From Phlebopus portentosus (lineage: Eukaryota > Basidiomycota > Agaricomycetes > Boletales > Boletinellaceae): a stretch of DNA of 64,000 nt. Shown here in pieces: positions 12,449-24,300 of the stretch. Under the pieces are notes generated by a model, which worked only from the letters and a program-made list of their open reading frames with translations, did no database searches and was not told the DNA's origin. The stretch is from contig JAYXKI010000010.1 of the NCBI GenBank assembly GCA_037892935.1, positions 372,001-436,000 of the forward strand. Direction: 5' to 3'. Position numbers and translations under genes: made by a program. Position 1 is the stretch's first letter, and each line of letters starts with the position of its first letter.

Positions 12449-14250
12449 CTACGGTATCACCAGTCCGCTCAGCAGGGCCAAAGTGGCTAAGGAAAGCCAC
12501 CCATACAGGGTCCCTGGCATTGAAAGAGTAGCTGAGCTATCCCTGGACGACGATGGCGAAGTCGGAGAGGTAGATGAGCCTGAATTCGTAACTTTTCCTA
12601 ACAAGGACTGGTTCCGCTGTGCAGAGAGCGAGTCGAATTCGGCATACGCCTTGTCGGCATCCGTTGTCTATAATTGGAACAGAGTCAGCCGACTTTAATA
12701 ACACAACACTCAGTGGACCCACGCTAAGCAACTGAATAGTAGGAGGGTTTGTTCCGCTTATGAATGAGCCGAAACTAAACACAGCATACACGTTCCTCAT
12801 GAATGAATCACCAAGGAGGAAATCCTCCGTGCCTACGAAGTCCCGATTAGCTAGTACCCTAATACAGGTAACCGCAAACACTTACTTTCGTTTGGGTCCA
12901 CGTCGGTCGGTAAGAATCCAGAAAAGCATGCTATAGAACCGTCGGTGCCGAGCGTTGCCTGAATCGTGTCAATCGGGTGGACCGGATACTCAACTCCTCT
13001 GTAGCGAAGAGATTTGCATAAAAATATAAAGCACAGAAAAAGTAGTGCGTACCCGAATATAAAGCTGACATTTACTTTAGCGTCACAGGGCACTATGTAT
13101 AGACCACTGACTTCATCAAGACTCGAGCCTGGAATTGAACCATAGATTGCCTCTGCATAAACACCTGGTATAAGAGCGAGACCCGTGCCCGTATCCAAAT
13201 TTGCAAGAGTCTGAGAAGGCTGCTGTGATGGCACATCCAAGTCCAGACTAAAATCAATGAATGAGACTTGTGCATACGTGCGGCATAGAGTAATACTGAC
13301 AAGGCACTGTTACCGGAGATTTTCTTCCCATTCACAATCACGCCATCCATAAGCACTGTCCAGCGAGATTTCAGTACAACATCGAGCTTCGGACTACTGG
13401 ACACAGAGGTAAGGTTTGAAGCAATCTCGCCGATGGTGAAAATACCGCCATCGGTGGTGCCTGTTGATTCTGATCGAGACAGTGCGAACGTGATGAACTC
13501 ATCGAGAGACGGATCGTCGTCAAACACGTTCTGCAGGAACGGACTCCCATCGAATGACGTCCCGGTAAGGTCATTGTTTATTTGGGAAAGAAGCGGACTT
13601 TAGAAAGTCGTTAGTTGAATAGCAATGCCTCATAAAGAGAAGCAGCAACGTACGGTCCGACGCCAAGGAGACCCTTATCACCGTACGTCGTTGCGTTAGC
13701 TCCAGGAGCAGAGACTAAAGCAAGCCATGAGAACGATATTATTTCCGAGAACGGAGGACTTACTGAGAGCTTGACTGGCTGAGAACGAGCCAATGGTTAC
13801 ATTTCCGATTAGCACAGGGCCCTGCGCCACAGTACTATCTCTTTATCACGAGCGTAAGATCGATGATCTGGACTTGAAAGGACATGATCTGGCTTACAGA
13901 TAGGAGATGGAACTCTTTACGCCGGTGTCCGTGAAGCTTGACAAATCAATACCAGTTGTATCGAGCCATAGGTCCGAGCTACCCGTATCTAGTTGCACCT
14001 ACGAGCTCGTCAGTTTGCTCTAATCCTTTGAAAAAGTTTATTTGTCGCCTACAGTAAATTTCTCCCCGGCGACGGAAAGTTCGGTCGTATATATGGCAGC
14101 GGAACTAGCGACATTGTTGGTATTTTGAAAATCGAAAATATCGTCAGAGACTTGGTCCTTGCTACTGGCGGAGAACAGAAGAGAAAGAGCGTTGGCAGTG
14201 CGGACGAGACCAGCGACCTTTAAAATCACGAATGCGAAACGAGAGTACAT
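12449..14250 (-). CDS. Secreted A1 (pepsin-like) aspartic protease with GPI-like C-terminus
   Basis: This is an endopeptidase of family A1, expected to be secreted and cell-wall or membrane bound. ATG 14250 begins a hydrophobic N-terminus (MYSRFAFVILKVAGLVRTAN) that can act as a signal peptide. Next come the IYTTELSVAGEKFTV strand, the first catalytic motif LDTGSSDLW (near 13990), and GGIFTIGEI with WTVLMDGVIVNGKKI. The second catalytic motif is LDTGTGLALIPGVY (near 13190), followed by the late signature FLLGDSFMRNVYAVFSFG. The last exon is a Ser/Thr/Pro-rich spacer followed by a hydrophobic end, GWLSLATLALLSGLVIP, and TAG at 12449-12451. That layout is typical of GPI-anchored fungal yapsin-like enzymes. 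Both Asp residues are present, so it looks active. It has many short introns and I did not fix all junctions. Anchoring is inferred. Confidence 0.85.
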
Positions 14251-15076
14251 CGCACAGCGAGACCCGGTCAGTAAACAAAGGAACAGTTCCCTCTGAATGA
14301 TGGCTTGCCTTTATATACAAGATTAAAAATAGACCAGATAACACGCACCCTAGTTACCGCACTTGGTGGCGATACAAGGATGTGATTTTGCATCAGTGAA
14401 CCGCCAATTGAGCCCGAGATCGCCTTCAACAAAAGTTATTTGATGACTGCCATGGATACATTTACCAGGCATGCGGAGTACATCAAAGTCCGTCCAGAGT
14501 GAAGCGCTTTGCAACCAATCAGAAAGGCCTATTGTTGTTTTTCTGACTGTAGGCGTAGCGAAGCTTTAGGGTTGAGTGATATATATGTCAGAGTAAACTG
14601 TGTACAGGAAAAGCACCTCCGTCACGGAGCCCCATGTCAACGATGAGCATTAGTTTTTTTTCCGCGACGTAGTCACGATTTTGATGTTGTTTCCCATCGG
14701 GAAAGCGGAGATCGAAGTAACGTTACATAATTTAGATCGCTGCCACTTCGAGATCAGATCTTGTGGGACCAGGCAGCGTACCGTACTGTAGGTCCATACT
14801 ATTCGTTTCCTCGTCGCTCGGTCCTTCCGTCTCCTTACACTGAAACAGGCCTTCCCAATTGTAGTAGCATTTGTTGATTTCTTACATGATGTTATAAAGA
14901 GGCCTTCTAACGACTTGTGCAGATGATGTGGAGTTTACGCAGCCTTGATGGGCTGGCAGATTGTCAGCCACCCAACATGAACTCTTAAAGTGAACTAATT
15001 GTCCCCTTTCGCGTCCCAGTTTGTTTCCTACGTGCTGCTTTTTTCTTCTGTTTGTCGCTGCCCCACGCTCCTTTTT
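14251..15076. other. Divergent promoter region
   Basis: About 825 bp separate the protease start (minus) from the next gene's start (plus), so this must hold both promoters. A TATA-like run GATATATATG lies near 14579-14588. No other element was recognised. Confidence 0.4.
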
Positions 15077-17374
15077 ATGTCGCTCAACAGCCCTCTACCT
15101 CCGCCAATTCGTGATCCGTCTGGAAAGATCTATATTGCAATATCTGCTCCTCCTTTCGTTCTTGCTCAAGATGCTTCGGTTCCGTCTCAAATTGCGAACA
15201 GCGCTCCGGGATACATCTACGTTGAATATCACTCAAATGGTCCGTACGAACTACCACGAGATTTAAATCCGCTCGAGCGAAGTGGAGCGGTAGATGGCAG
15301 TCCGTCGCTTAGTGTTCACGACTGGATGGTTCGTTTGATCGATTGCTGGATCCAAACATCGACTAACTGTGATTTAAAGGTCATGAATTGCTCAGCCTGT
15401 CCGCCTCCAGACCATATACCTTGGACTGGTCATGTCCCGCTTAGCTCATCAGCCAGCACTCTGTCCACCTTGATGGATGAGCACCCTAATACAAATGCTC
15501 AGGACGGCAATCTCGCATCTTCAGTTTTAAAAAGTTCCTCAGTCACTACACTCGATATTCCTTCAACAGATAGCGGTAATGCTTTACTCAATGGTTCCTT
15601 ACCGTCGACTTGTTCCTCGGCCTGGTCAGGAGGAATCGTTACACCTCCTATTTCCGAGGCGACATCTACTGCAAGAGCTCCCAGAGTTAAATCCATCCCT
15701 GCGTCCAGGTCGCGGAAGCTAGATTCCTTTGTCAAGTCACGTAGTGGACCTGATAGGCGACGTTATACGGTATGTACTACAGTTACCTCAAAACGTCGAG
15801 AGGCGCAGATCTTCAATCGCCGACGCACGCTGGAGAAGACCCAAGATCTTCAGCCGCCTTTATTTGAATCGAAGAGATCTCTCTCGAAATCCAGGATAAT
15901 GTCCCAGATTGACGATCTCGACGGCTTCTTTTCGGAGGGTCTGAAGAAGATGGACTTGACTATGCAACGATTTCACGAAGAGCAGCGCAAAATTTCGCCT
16001 CCATCCTTGGTCGTTTCGACATCTTCTGCAATCGGTCCTGTATCTTTGGCCTCTTGCGATGATTTGGCGGCTCCGACTCTGTCATTGGCCGAGCGACGTG
16101 GCAAGGTAGCGCCTGGAGTGTTGAAACTCGACAATTGCTCTCATCTCGTACCCTCAACGATTGACTACCCAGATGTCCCTACCGCCTTTCGCGTTTCTCC
16201 TGAGCCGACGTCAGATGTATTCTTCGAGCCACAGACGTATCCGCCAATTAAGCTTGATCCCAAGATGACGACGGAGCAAATGATTTCTAGCTTGCGCGAA
16301 CAAGTCGAAAGCTTTTATCCCAGATGTCACGACTCCAGCAAAATCCCAGACGTGTTCGATACTCAGTGCAAGGACGCATGGAAATGGCTGGAGGATGAGT
16401 TGGATTTGAGTCCGTGCGAGAAGGCACCGTTGTTCGGAACGTGTCGGCTCGACCATCCGCTGAAAGGAAATCAGCTGGTAGCCTCGGAACCTCTGAGTGA
16501 TGATGATATTTCGTTGATCCCATACATGTTTCCCCTTCCACCTATCGAAGTCAGAAAGAACGAGCATATCAAGGAACCTACAAATTCCAGCCTTCGGGGA
16601 CGGGCACTGTCACTTCATGCGAGCGTCATGAGGTTGTCGACTGGTAGTCTGAAGGACCGAATAACAAAGACTCACACGCCAAAGTCAAAACCCCGCAAGT
16701 CTATACTCTCCACCGGTTCCTCCTCGAGCTATGGTTCAGCGAAGAAAGTGCGCTTTTCGGACACTCCGCCATCAGTCATTCCACCTATCGGGAACAATTC
16801 AAAGGCAGATAGTACTCTGACGGCTCCGCCAAGTCGGTTACCTGTGTCACCACCAAAGCGTAAACCGGTCCCGTCTTTCCATCCTGCTGCGACACGCAGC
16901 CCACTCCCGTTGACACCAGTGAAGTCCTCAGTGGTTCGGAAGTCCTCTCCGCTGAACCCGGGCTCTCAGTCACGGATGACAACGCCCAGCGCACGCTTCG
17001 TGTCAAAGTACGCTGGACCTTCGCATGACACTTCGATCCAGGTCAGCGCGACGCCTCCCAGGAAGGGACCCCTGATTTTCAATTCTGCAAACATTTCTAG
17101 TCCTGGGGTGGTTGTGGATAAAGGTTATCCTACCAAGAAACCCTCTCGCCCCATGAGTCTTGGTGCGAACCTCAAGGAGAACCGGGATCGCTCGCTCAGC
17201 GATAAGTTCGCGAGTATCGCAAAGCGTCGCAGCTATTCTGCGGGAAGAAGTGACGCGAACAAGGAGAACCAATGCAGCTCTAAGCTTGTGGAGCTCGTTG
17301 CGCAAGAAGCCCAGAAGAAAGAAGGGAGACGAGGCTTACCGTTCCAGAATGTCCTAAGTCGACTGCGCGGATGA
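15077..17374 (+). CDS. Unrecognised disordered protein with two KEN boxes and a KVRF motif
   Basis: A single uninterrupted frame of 765 codons. The frame is open upstream to 14999, but the first ATG is at 15077 (MSLNSPLPPPIRDPSGKIY). No known domain was recognised. The first ~110 residues look ordered (IYIAISAPPFVLAQ, then HDWMVRLIDCWIQ). The remainder is Ser/Pro/Lys-rich and probably disordered. Short linear motifs stand out: KVRF at about 557-560 fits the RVxF protein-phosphatase-1 docking consensus, with nearby phosphorylatable Ser. KEN at about 700-702 and 729-731 fits the APC/C degron, beside RxxL words. Together they suggest a cell-cycle-regulated, PP1-linked protein, but this rests on short motifs alone. 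ARP8 follows on the same strand. Confidence 0.75.
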   Translation: MSLNSPLPPPIRDPSGKIYIAISAPPFVLAQDASVPSQIANSAPGYIYVEYHSNGPYELPRDLNPLERSGAVDGSPSLSVHDWMVRLIDCWIQTSTNCDLKVMNCSACPPPDHIPWTGHVPLSSSASTLSTLMDEHPNTNAQDGNLASSVLKSSSVTTLDIPSTDSGNALLNGSLPSTCSSAWSGGIVTPPISEATSTARAPRVKSIPASRSRKLDSFVKSRSGPDRRRYTVCTTVTSKRREAQIFNRRRTLEKTQDLQPPLFESKRSLSKSRIMSQIDDLDGFFSEGLKKMDLTMQRFHEEQRKISPPSLVVSTSSAIGPVSLASCDDLAAPTLSLAERRGKVAPGVLKLDNCSHLVPSTIDYPDVPTAFRVSPEPTSDVFFEPQTYPPIKLDPKMTTEQMISSLREQVESFYPRCHDSSKIPDVFDTQCKDAWKWLEDELDLSPCEKAPLFGTCRLDHPLKGNQLVASEPLSDDDISLIPYMFPLPPIEVRKNEHIKEPTNSSLRGRALSLHASVMRLSTGSLKDRITKTHTPKSKPRKSILSTGSSSSYGSAKKVRFSDTPPSVIPPIGNNSKADSTLTAPPSRLPVSPPKRKPVPSFHPAATRSPLPLTPVKSSVVRKSSPLNPGSQSRMTTPSARFVSKYAGPSHDTSIQVSATPPRKGPLIFNSANISSPGVVVDKGYPTKKPSRPMSLGANLKENRDRSLSDKFASIAKRRSYSAGRSDANKENQCSSKLVELVAQEAQKKEGRRGLPFQNVLSRLRG

Positions 17375-17721
17375 AGATGCAGGCACTGCAACTTTGCGGG
17401 GGAAATGACTTACGAGATGACGTCAAAATGTATATTCTCTGCTTTCTTATGATATGCTCAGTCAGCACGTACATTGTTTTTCGTTTGCTTTCTTGAATGT
17501 TATCGAGAACATTTCACTTTTTTGTGACTTGCGTGATTTTGATGTTTTTGTTATTTGTGAAAAGGATTTTGATGTCGCGTCTACGTGATCGCGTCTGCAT
17601 CACGAGCACTTGACTTTCGACCATCACCATATACCAGTAGCTTTCTCGTAAGCTGACAACGACGCACCTGGACATTACCTTTCCACTCTAGTGGCTGTCG
17701 TTGTATTATATATTGTGCAAG
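17375..17721. other. Intergenic, 3' UTR plus ARP8 promoter
   Basis: 347 bp between two plus-strand genes. T-rich around 17475-17560. No specific element was recognised. Confidence 0.45.
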
Positions 17722-20700
17722 ATGCCACGGGGCGTCGCGAATGCGAAAAGAGATGAGCTTGCTATGCGCTACACGACTTTCCATGCGCCATTGCAGTACG
17801 TGCCAATATTCTCATAAATCTTACAAGCTTACACAACCAGAGCTTTCTTCTCCTACTCAGAGTGAATCCAAAGCTGACTGCCTCAAGCTATCTCAAATAT
17901 GAGTCACAGACTTTGTGGACACGTAATGCAGCTCGTGCGAGCAAGAACGATATCGGACCTCAGGAAGTGAGAGGGCAACGACATTCTATACAATTACCAG
18001 AACCACCTCTTACACAGTACTTTAGGGGCGTCGTGGCTCAAAAGTCATCGTCATACATCCTGGCACGCGCACCTTGCGTGTTGGACGCGCTTCGGATGTC
18101 GCTCCCGTATCCGTTCCTCATGTCATTGCACGACGAGTACATACGCCACCCGCGGTTCCGCCCAAACCATTACTTTTCATTAAACGTCCAAAAAATATTA
18201 AGAATGACGAAGAGTCGACTGAGGGGGAGAACGAGAAGGACGCTCTTGCGGAGGCAGCAACGGATGAGCATGTGCGTCTTCAGAAAGTCACTTATGTAAC
18301 TTTGGCACTGAAATCTGCTGCGAAGATTGAGAATAGTATTGCTCCCCTGGTTTCAGCACTTCGCGACCGAATGCGCTTCTATAAGTTACGAGTCGTTCCA
18401 AACGCGTCCAAGGTCGCGTCTTCGTTCAATGAGCAGATGGTTGGTGAAGAGTCACCTAGTCCTGACTCACCGTTCAAGACGCCTTCCGCAGAAGACGTTC
18501 TAGTAGGAGAAAAGGTGGGTGGAATTGATAGCCTCCCTTCGTTTCTTAAATATATCCTTGGTTAGGTATTTGATCTTCCAGATGAAGCACACGTCCTCGG
18601 CTACGCCGTCCGGTGGCCAGTATACGCAGGAAGGTTCAATACGCGAGATTATAAGTCACATCAGAACGTACTTAATGATATTGAGGAGATCTGGAGAACT
18701 ACTCTCAAAGACGAACTGGGAATTGACCCAAAAGCGTTCAAGGTTAAATTTAATTGCGATGTTGATGCCTAAAGTGACCTTATTTTGCACAGGAATATTC
18801 AGTAGTGCTCGTTATTCCTGATGTCTGGGACCGGTTCTACGTACACGAGCTTGTGCACATGTTACTTTCAACGATGGGTTTAAAGCAAATTGTCTGCCAG
18901 CAAGTACGTGTGAAAATAAGTGTTAACGTCGTGATAACCCCCTGACTGCTTGCCAAGGAGTCCCTTGCTGCAACGTATGGAGCGGGAATCTCTAATGCCT
19001 GCGTGATAGATATAGGTGCAGCGAAAACGAGTGTGTCATGCGTCGATGATGGACTTGTTCTTGCAGAAACAAGGTGTGCCGGTTTATGGTCAAGCAATAG
19101 TTGTATTCAAGTCTCTGTCAAGGATGATACTCTCAATCGCTGGAGACGACATCACAGAGTTCCTTTCGGTACTCTTGGATCGAATTAGTTTCCCTTATAA
19201 AGACTTGGACCTGACGCGGATGCACGACTGGGCTGTCATGGAAGACCTCAAATGTAGAATATGTACATTAAATGAGGTGCGCTGAGGTTTCAAGCAGTTT
19301 TCTGAGCGGTACTAACCGTGATTATCAAGGCTGATGTAGCTCTCAATCTTTATGACTTCTGGGTTCGATGTCCAGGAAAGAAGTATATAAAATATGGTTT
19401 ACGGGCATACGATGAGGTTATACTTGCGCCAATGGTGCGTGGAGATATGACTAGAAACCAGAACGTTCTTGTTGATGCTCTTCTTCAGCTTTTTTTCGAC
19501 CAGCGCATTGTCAATATCGAGCTCAAGCGCGAGTTGCTAAGACGAACTGGCAATCCTGATATAACTGACGAAATGATCGAATATTCCCAAGATCAGATCG
19601 TGCGTTGAAAAGATAGCTCTTCTCGAATTAATCTGCTAATTTCTCTGGGCAGACAGGTGCTATGCTTATATCGACTCAGCATCTCATGCCTCCGCCACCT
19701 GCACCGACCCTCACCGCACCTTCAAAGCCAGCTTCAGGCGCTGTGACGCCTCAGCCCCCAGAAGGTATCATCTACTGCCCTGCGTTCATGATTGTGAGCT
19801 GACATAATGTTCCTCACCCGGTATAGTGAAATCCGACGATACCAAGAAATCCGCGCCATCGGCGATCGAAGCTAACGTGAAGCTTGAAGGGAAACAAGAG
19901 GTCATCGACGTCGACGAAGAAATGATGGATGTAGATACGAAGGAGAAGCGGGAGGCATCTTCATCCACTCAGACCTCTAAATCTCCTTCTGCAGAACGGG
20001 ATCAACCGTCGAAATCGACCACACCGTCTCGGCAAGACCTTGCACAAAACGATAAGCAGCAAAACCCAACGCCCACAGGAAATGGGACCTCGACTTCTGC
20101 AACCCCTGTTGCTGGAGATATCCCAACGACAGGACCAGGTCTAGCTTCGGCGTCTAGATCATCTCAGCCACCTGCTCAACAGCAAGTATTTCCCGGAGGA
20201 TATCCTGTCGATGTACCCTTTGAAGCTAGTAAACTGCCTCTCGACGTCGCCATCTACAATAGCGCGAGAGCCGCCGGAGGGGACGATCGGATCCGAAAAT
20301 ATCTACAGGCGGTCCTCGTAGTGGGGGGTGGAGCGTTGACACCTGGCATAGTTCACGCCTTGGAGAGTAGGTTCGTACCGTAACTTCCTGGACGCATGCG
20401 CACTCCTCGTGTCACCTAACAATTAACTTTATCAATAGACTTCAAGCAATTGCTACACCGCTTGTTCCACACATGGAAAAAGTGCAGATCATCCCGCCGC
20501 CGAAAGACATTGATCCACGCATGCTATCCTGGAAGGGCGCTGCTGTACTCGGGAAGATGGATGGTGTCTCCGACTTATGGGTGACCGGCGCCGACTGGGT
20601 CAGTTTTCTCCTTTACTCTATCAGATGTATCATTTTCTGTCATCGATTTGCCATTCCCAACCAAGAATTGATCTCTAACGTACATTCTTTCCTTCTAGGA

Positions 20701-20746
20701 CCAATTCGGGATGCGAGCTCTGAAGGAACGTTGCTACTACCTATAG
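17722..20746 (+). CDS. Actin-related protein Arp8 (INO80 complex subunit)
   Basis: Arp8 is a nuclear actin-fold subunit of the INO80 nucleosome remodeller; it binds the actin/Arp4 module and extranucleosomal DNA. Twelve exons were assembled with every junction in frame, giving about 786 residues. The start is MPRGVANAKRDELAMRYTTF. Then come SSYLKYESQTLW and the family hallmark VIVIHPGTRTLRVGRASDV with VSVPHVIARR. Next are VLGYAVRWPVYAGRFN, VVLVIPDVWDRFYVHELVHM and CVIDIGAAKTSVSCVDDG (the actin-fold phosphate-2 region). GDDITEFLSVLLDRISFPY and LNLYDFWVRCPGKKYIKYGL follow. An acidic Ser/Thr/Pro-rich insert (about 19830-20190) precedes the C-terminal actin part (YLQAVLVVGGGALTPGIVHA, WVTGADW, ALKERCYYL). 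The insert-then-core layout is typical of fungal Arp8. Exon 1 is only 74 bp; its donor, acceptor and phase all fit. Confidence 0.93.
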
Positions 20747-20927
20747 TCCGGAACTCAGAACATTCTTCGAATCCCGTGGCTCGTGATCCAATGTAGTTGT
20801 CCTGTATCTCATAATTGGTATCATTTGTATTTGCCGAGGATGACTTGAAAGAACCGTCCTTTGTAGGATTTCTTCGCAGAGCATCCAGGCTTCCGACATC
20901 CTGGCGCGTTATGCCCGCCGTTGGAGT

Positions 20928-21312
20928 TTATGACTCGGGGATTTTGGGGTTGGGGAAAGGTCTAAACATGCCGTATTGTTTGACTCGTTCAACGGCTTCG
21001 GGTCGGAGGCAAAATTGTATTTGGGTTCTCTTCAGTCTCTTGGCTTCCTTCTGTTCATCACGCCTGCGAAGACGAGCTACACTGTATAGAGAAGCAGTTT
21101 CGGCCGCTCAACTATCCTGTATTTGTTAGCACCAGTGTACGGTAGTTCCCAGAACCGAACAGACGGGCTTCTCGCGCCTTTGGATGCGTATGTTCTAGAA
21201 TAATGAAAAATGCGGGACAGTTTCTACACGTACTCGGGACGCGCAGAAGTCCGTAACTAAGAGCAGAAATCTAGCAAAGAAACACTCGAGGAGAGGCGTA
21301 AACAGTAGACAT
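20928..21312 (-). CDS. Possible small unrecognised gene
   Basis: On the minus strand, the frame ending at TAA 20928-20930 reads as convincing protein: ARLRRRDEQKEAKRLKRTQ, then a segment containing LRPEAVERVKQYG, then MFRPFPNPKIPES. A plausible 64-bp intron, whose GCTAAC could be its branch point, joins it in frame to an upstream piece THPKAREARLFGSGNY. A still earlier ATG at 21312 (MSTVYASPR) could be the start, but that would need introns shorter than 40 bp, so the 5' end is not secure. I do not recognise the family; it is small, basic and intron-rich. It lies antisense, just past the ARP8 stop codon. It could also be a chance frame. Confidence 0.3.
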
Positions 21313-24300
21313 AACAGCAGTTTAACAAAATACAAATGATATGCATATAATTGAACATTCATAACTGGTAAACGACATACTCTTCTGCTCCAAAGAGAAG
21401 AGAAGGGCTGGAAGAATCGTTGAATGAATTAACAGTAAAGTTTGATGTTGTCAGCCCAGAGTAGAAAACTTGCCGACCACAGAGCGAAAAATTAATCTTC
21501 TGGATCCCGACTTAACAAAGAGCCGATAGCTATAAGAGCTCGTGGAAGGGGATTGCGTGATCAATTATGGACGAAGGCATCGTGGCGGAAAACGTTTGAG
21601 ACTGCTATCGTTCATATCATTCTGGTAACTGCGTACCAGTACTTTGCTTTGCTTGATAAGAGTCCGTATTTAGGACAATAGGCTATGCAATTGGAAAAGA
21701 AGTATATATATACAGGGAACGGCGAGCTGACATTGACAGGCGAAGAAGCTGTAATAGGTACTTCAGATGTGAACCCGCCTCGGAGACTAATCTTGTGATG
21801 AGTGGGAAGGAAGAGTGAATATAGACTTTTTAGATCAACAAGCAGGTCTTTATCTTGACAAGATCAGTGCCGATGAGCATAACCAGATGGTCCGAGGAAT
21901 TGGTCATTTACAGACGAACAGCATCGTAGAATCATCGTCATGAATGAAAATCCACGCAAAGACTAGCAAAACCAAGAGCGTTTGGAGCAACTCCTTCTAT
22001 TCAAGCTTCTAGATCCATACCGTCAAAGACCGGAGCTGCGGACTCTTTTACTTATCTTGACATCTCGTCGGCCCTCCGATAATTGCTAACAGCTTGATAC
22101 CCCAGACGTCCCTCCTTTAAATAAAAATGCAGGCAAGCGCAAATTCAACACGTTGTTCCGGCATCGACTTGAACACGTTTCTGTTGGGCTATTGGGAAGG
22201 AATGGAATCGAGCACCTGATTGAGAACTTCGTCGAGAGCGATACGCCGCTGAGAACGACATACTTCTAGTTCCCTCACCACTGTAGATTGGAGCTGTTCA
22301 TGCTGCGTGTTCTTCTCTCACGTCACTTCGTGGATGGTCTGTTCCTAGAGACAAACACACTGCCGGATTAGATCACTAGAAAGCGGCAACGAAGTGTTTG
22401 AACTCACAGGGCATCAAGATACTTAGAAAATACAAAATTCAATACAGATATTCAGATTTGAATGAATATACACCGGAGACAAGTAGAATATGTTCCGATT
22501 TTGATTCTTCAAGTCCAAATGCCTGCCACTTTGCGTTACGCTAGTATATCAAACCCCGCAGTCTCCTCTCCCGTTCCAAAATCCCTGAGAAAATCTAAAG
22601 CGAGTCTATATTCCGCGTCCACTTAGCGATCGGTAAGATGTAGCGTGCATAAACGCATGTCTTTCTCTTTCATTGGAACTTTGGATTAGAATCGCGTGAG
22701 CGCGGCGACAGACATGACGATGGGTATATCGGGTAGGTCCAAGCAGGTCAAGAGATTCAGCTTCACCCTTTTTCAGCAATATCTTTCGTGACTGGGCTTT
22801 ATGTCCATACATTGCGGACGCAGTAGATAGATTGACAACGAGTCCCAGCCCAGCTGCTCTTTTCAAAGTCACGTGATCGAAGGATCGAGATGATATGGCG
22901 TTTACATAATTCCTCCTTTGGCCTTGACCGACTCGGAGCCACTGGCAGAGTCATTTCTCGAAACCCTACATTTCTCGTCTAGTTATTTTCCATAGGCCAG
23001 TGATTTTAAGGGGGAAACCCGATGATGGAGGGATCTTGCTTTTATCCTCAGCTCACGTCAGAAATGCTTGAGCACTGTGGAAAAGGTTTCACGGTACAAT
23101 TCTCTTCTTCCGAGTTTATGCATCTTGCTAAGTATAGATGAGGTCTTCTGGTGCCGTACACGACTCGACAAGCAATGTGCATGCAACTTAAATCTGTTGC
23201 AGTCCGCCAAATAGCCTTTTCCACTTCTGGGAATTCCGCACTCAGGATCCATGAAGCATGCACACAACTGAGAACCATCGAACCCTTCACTGATATCTCA
23301 TTTGGGATTCCTCTGGTGCGCGGTTCACTGTTCCTGAGATGTGAGCCTTTTGCCGGAAGATTAGTACTGAAGCATATGGTGAACTCGGTTTGTCTTCGGA
23401 TAAAATCGAGAATTGATTCGACCTGGTAGTAATACCCCGCAAAGAAAATTTCGGCCTCCAGTGAAACATCGGCAGGAACTGCGCTCCATGTTTGTAACCC
23501 GCTATCGCCTATCATAGGGAAGTCATGAACCATAATAGCCATCACTTCATGATTCCCTATCTACTAATCGATAATTACTCGACTTCTCTGCACAGGCACC
23601 TTCAAAACATTTTTTTGCGGTGACGCAACCCCCGATGTAGTGATTCTGATTCTTGATCCGCCATAGTACTAAGATAATCTACCTTGAGGCTGAACGTCGC
23701 TATACGAGCTTGCTTTAGAATCGTATTTCTAGGGAGTAGCACGAGACTGATGAAGGTACCGATTTTGCATCGATTTGCTATATCCTCATCTCCTTTAAGC
23801 TTTGCGACAGTCTTTTGCTTCCCGGAATGAAGAGAAGGTAAAGAAAAGAAGAAAAGAAGTTGTTGCTAGGAAAGAAGACTGGGATGACTGCAAATAACCC
23901 TTCTGTAGGGACAACTTGCATTTTTTACCTAAGGGATGCTTCTACAATCACGCGTCCTTGCAAGTTTGACTGCCTAATGGATTCTTTCTAAACATCATTT
24001 GTTATCGATCGGAAGTCGTCTGTGTGATGTCATACCGCCTTGTGATTCATCTGCAGTCGCTGGCGAGTCAACCGACTAGCTCGTCCATCGCGCGATGCAA
24101 ACAAGTCATTCTCGTACGATACGGCGACAGTGGAACCCCATACTGATATCGTTTTCAGGCAACTATATTATGCTATGTTTTGCTAGTGATAAAGACAGGA
24201 TGCAGTTTGGACACACGAACGAGATCGGGCCGCACATCGGACTCCTCAAGTATCACATCCCGTCATCAAGGTGAAGTTTTTGCTTTCATCAAGACCCGTG

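Noticed and set aside
23048..23545. 165-codon minus-strand open frame
   Set aside because: Long enough to notice but with no domain, no plausible upstream exon and no promoter context; kept only as part of the gene-poor interval.
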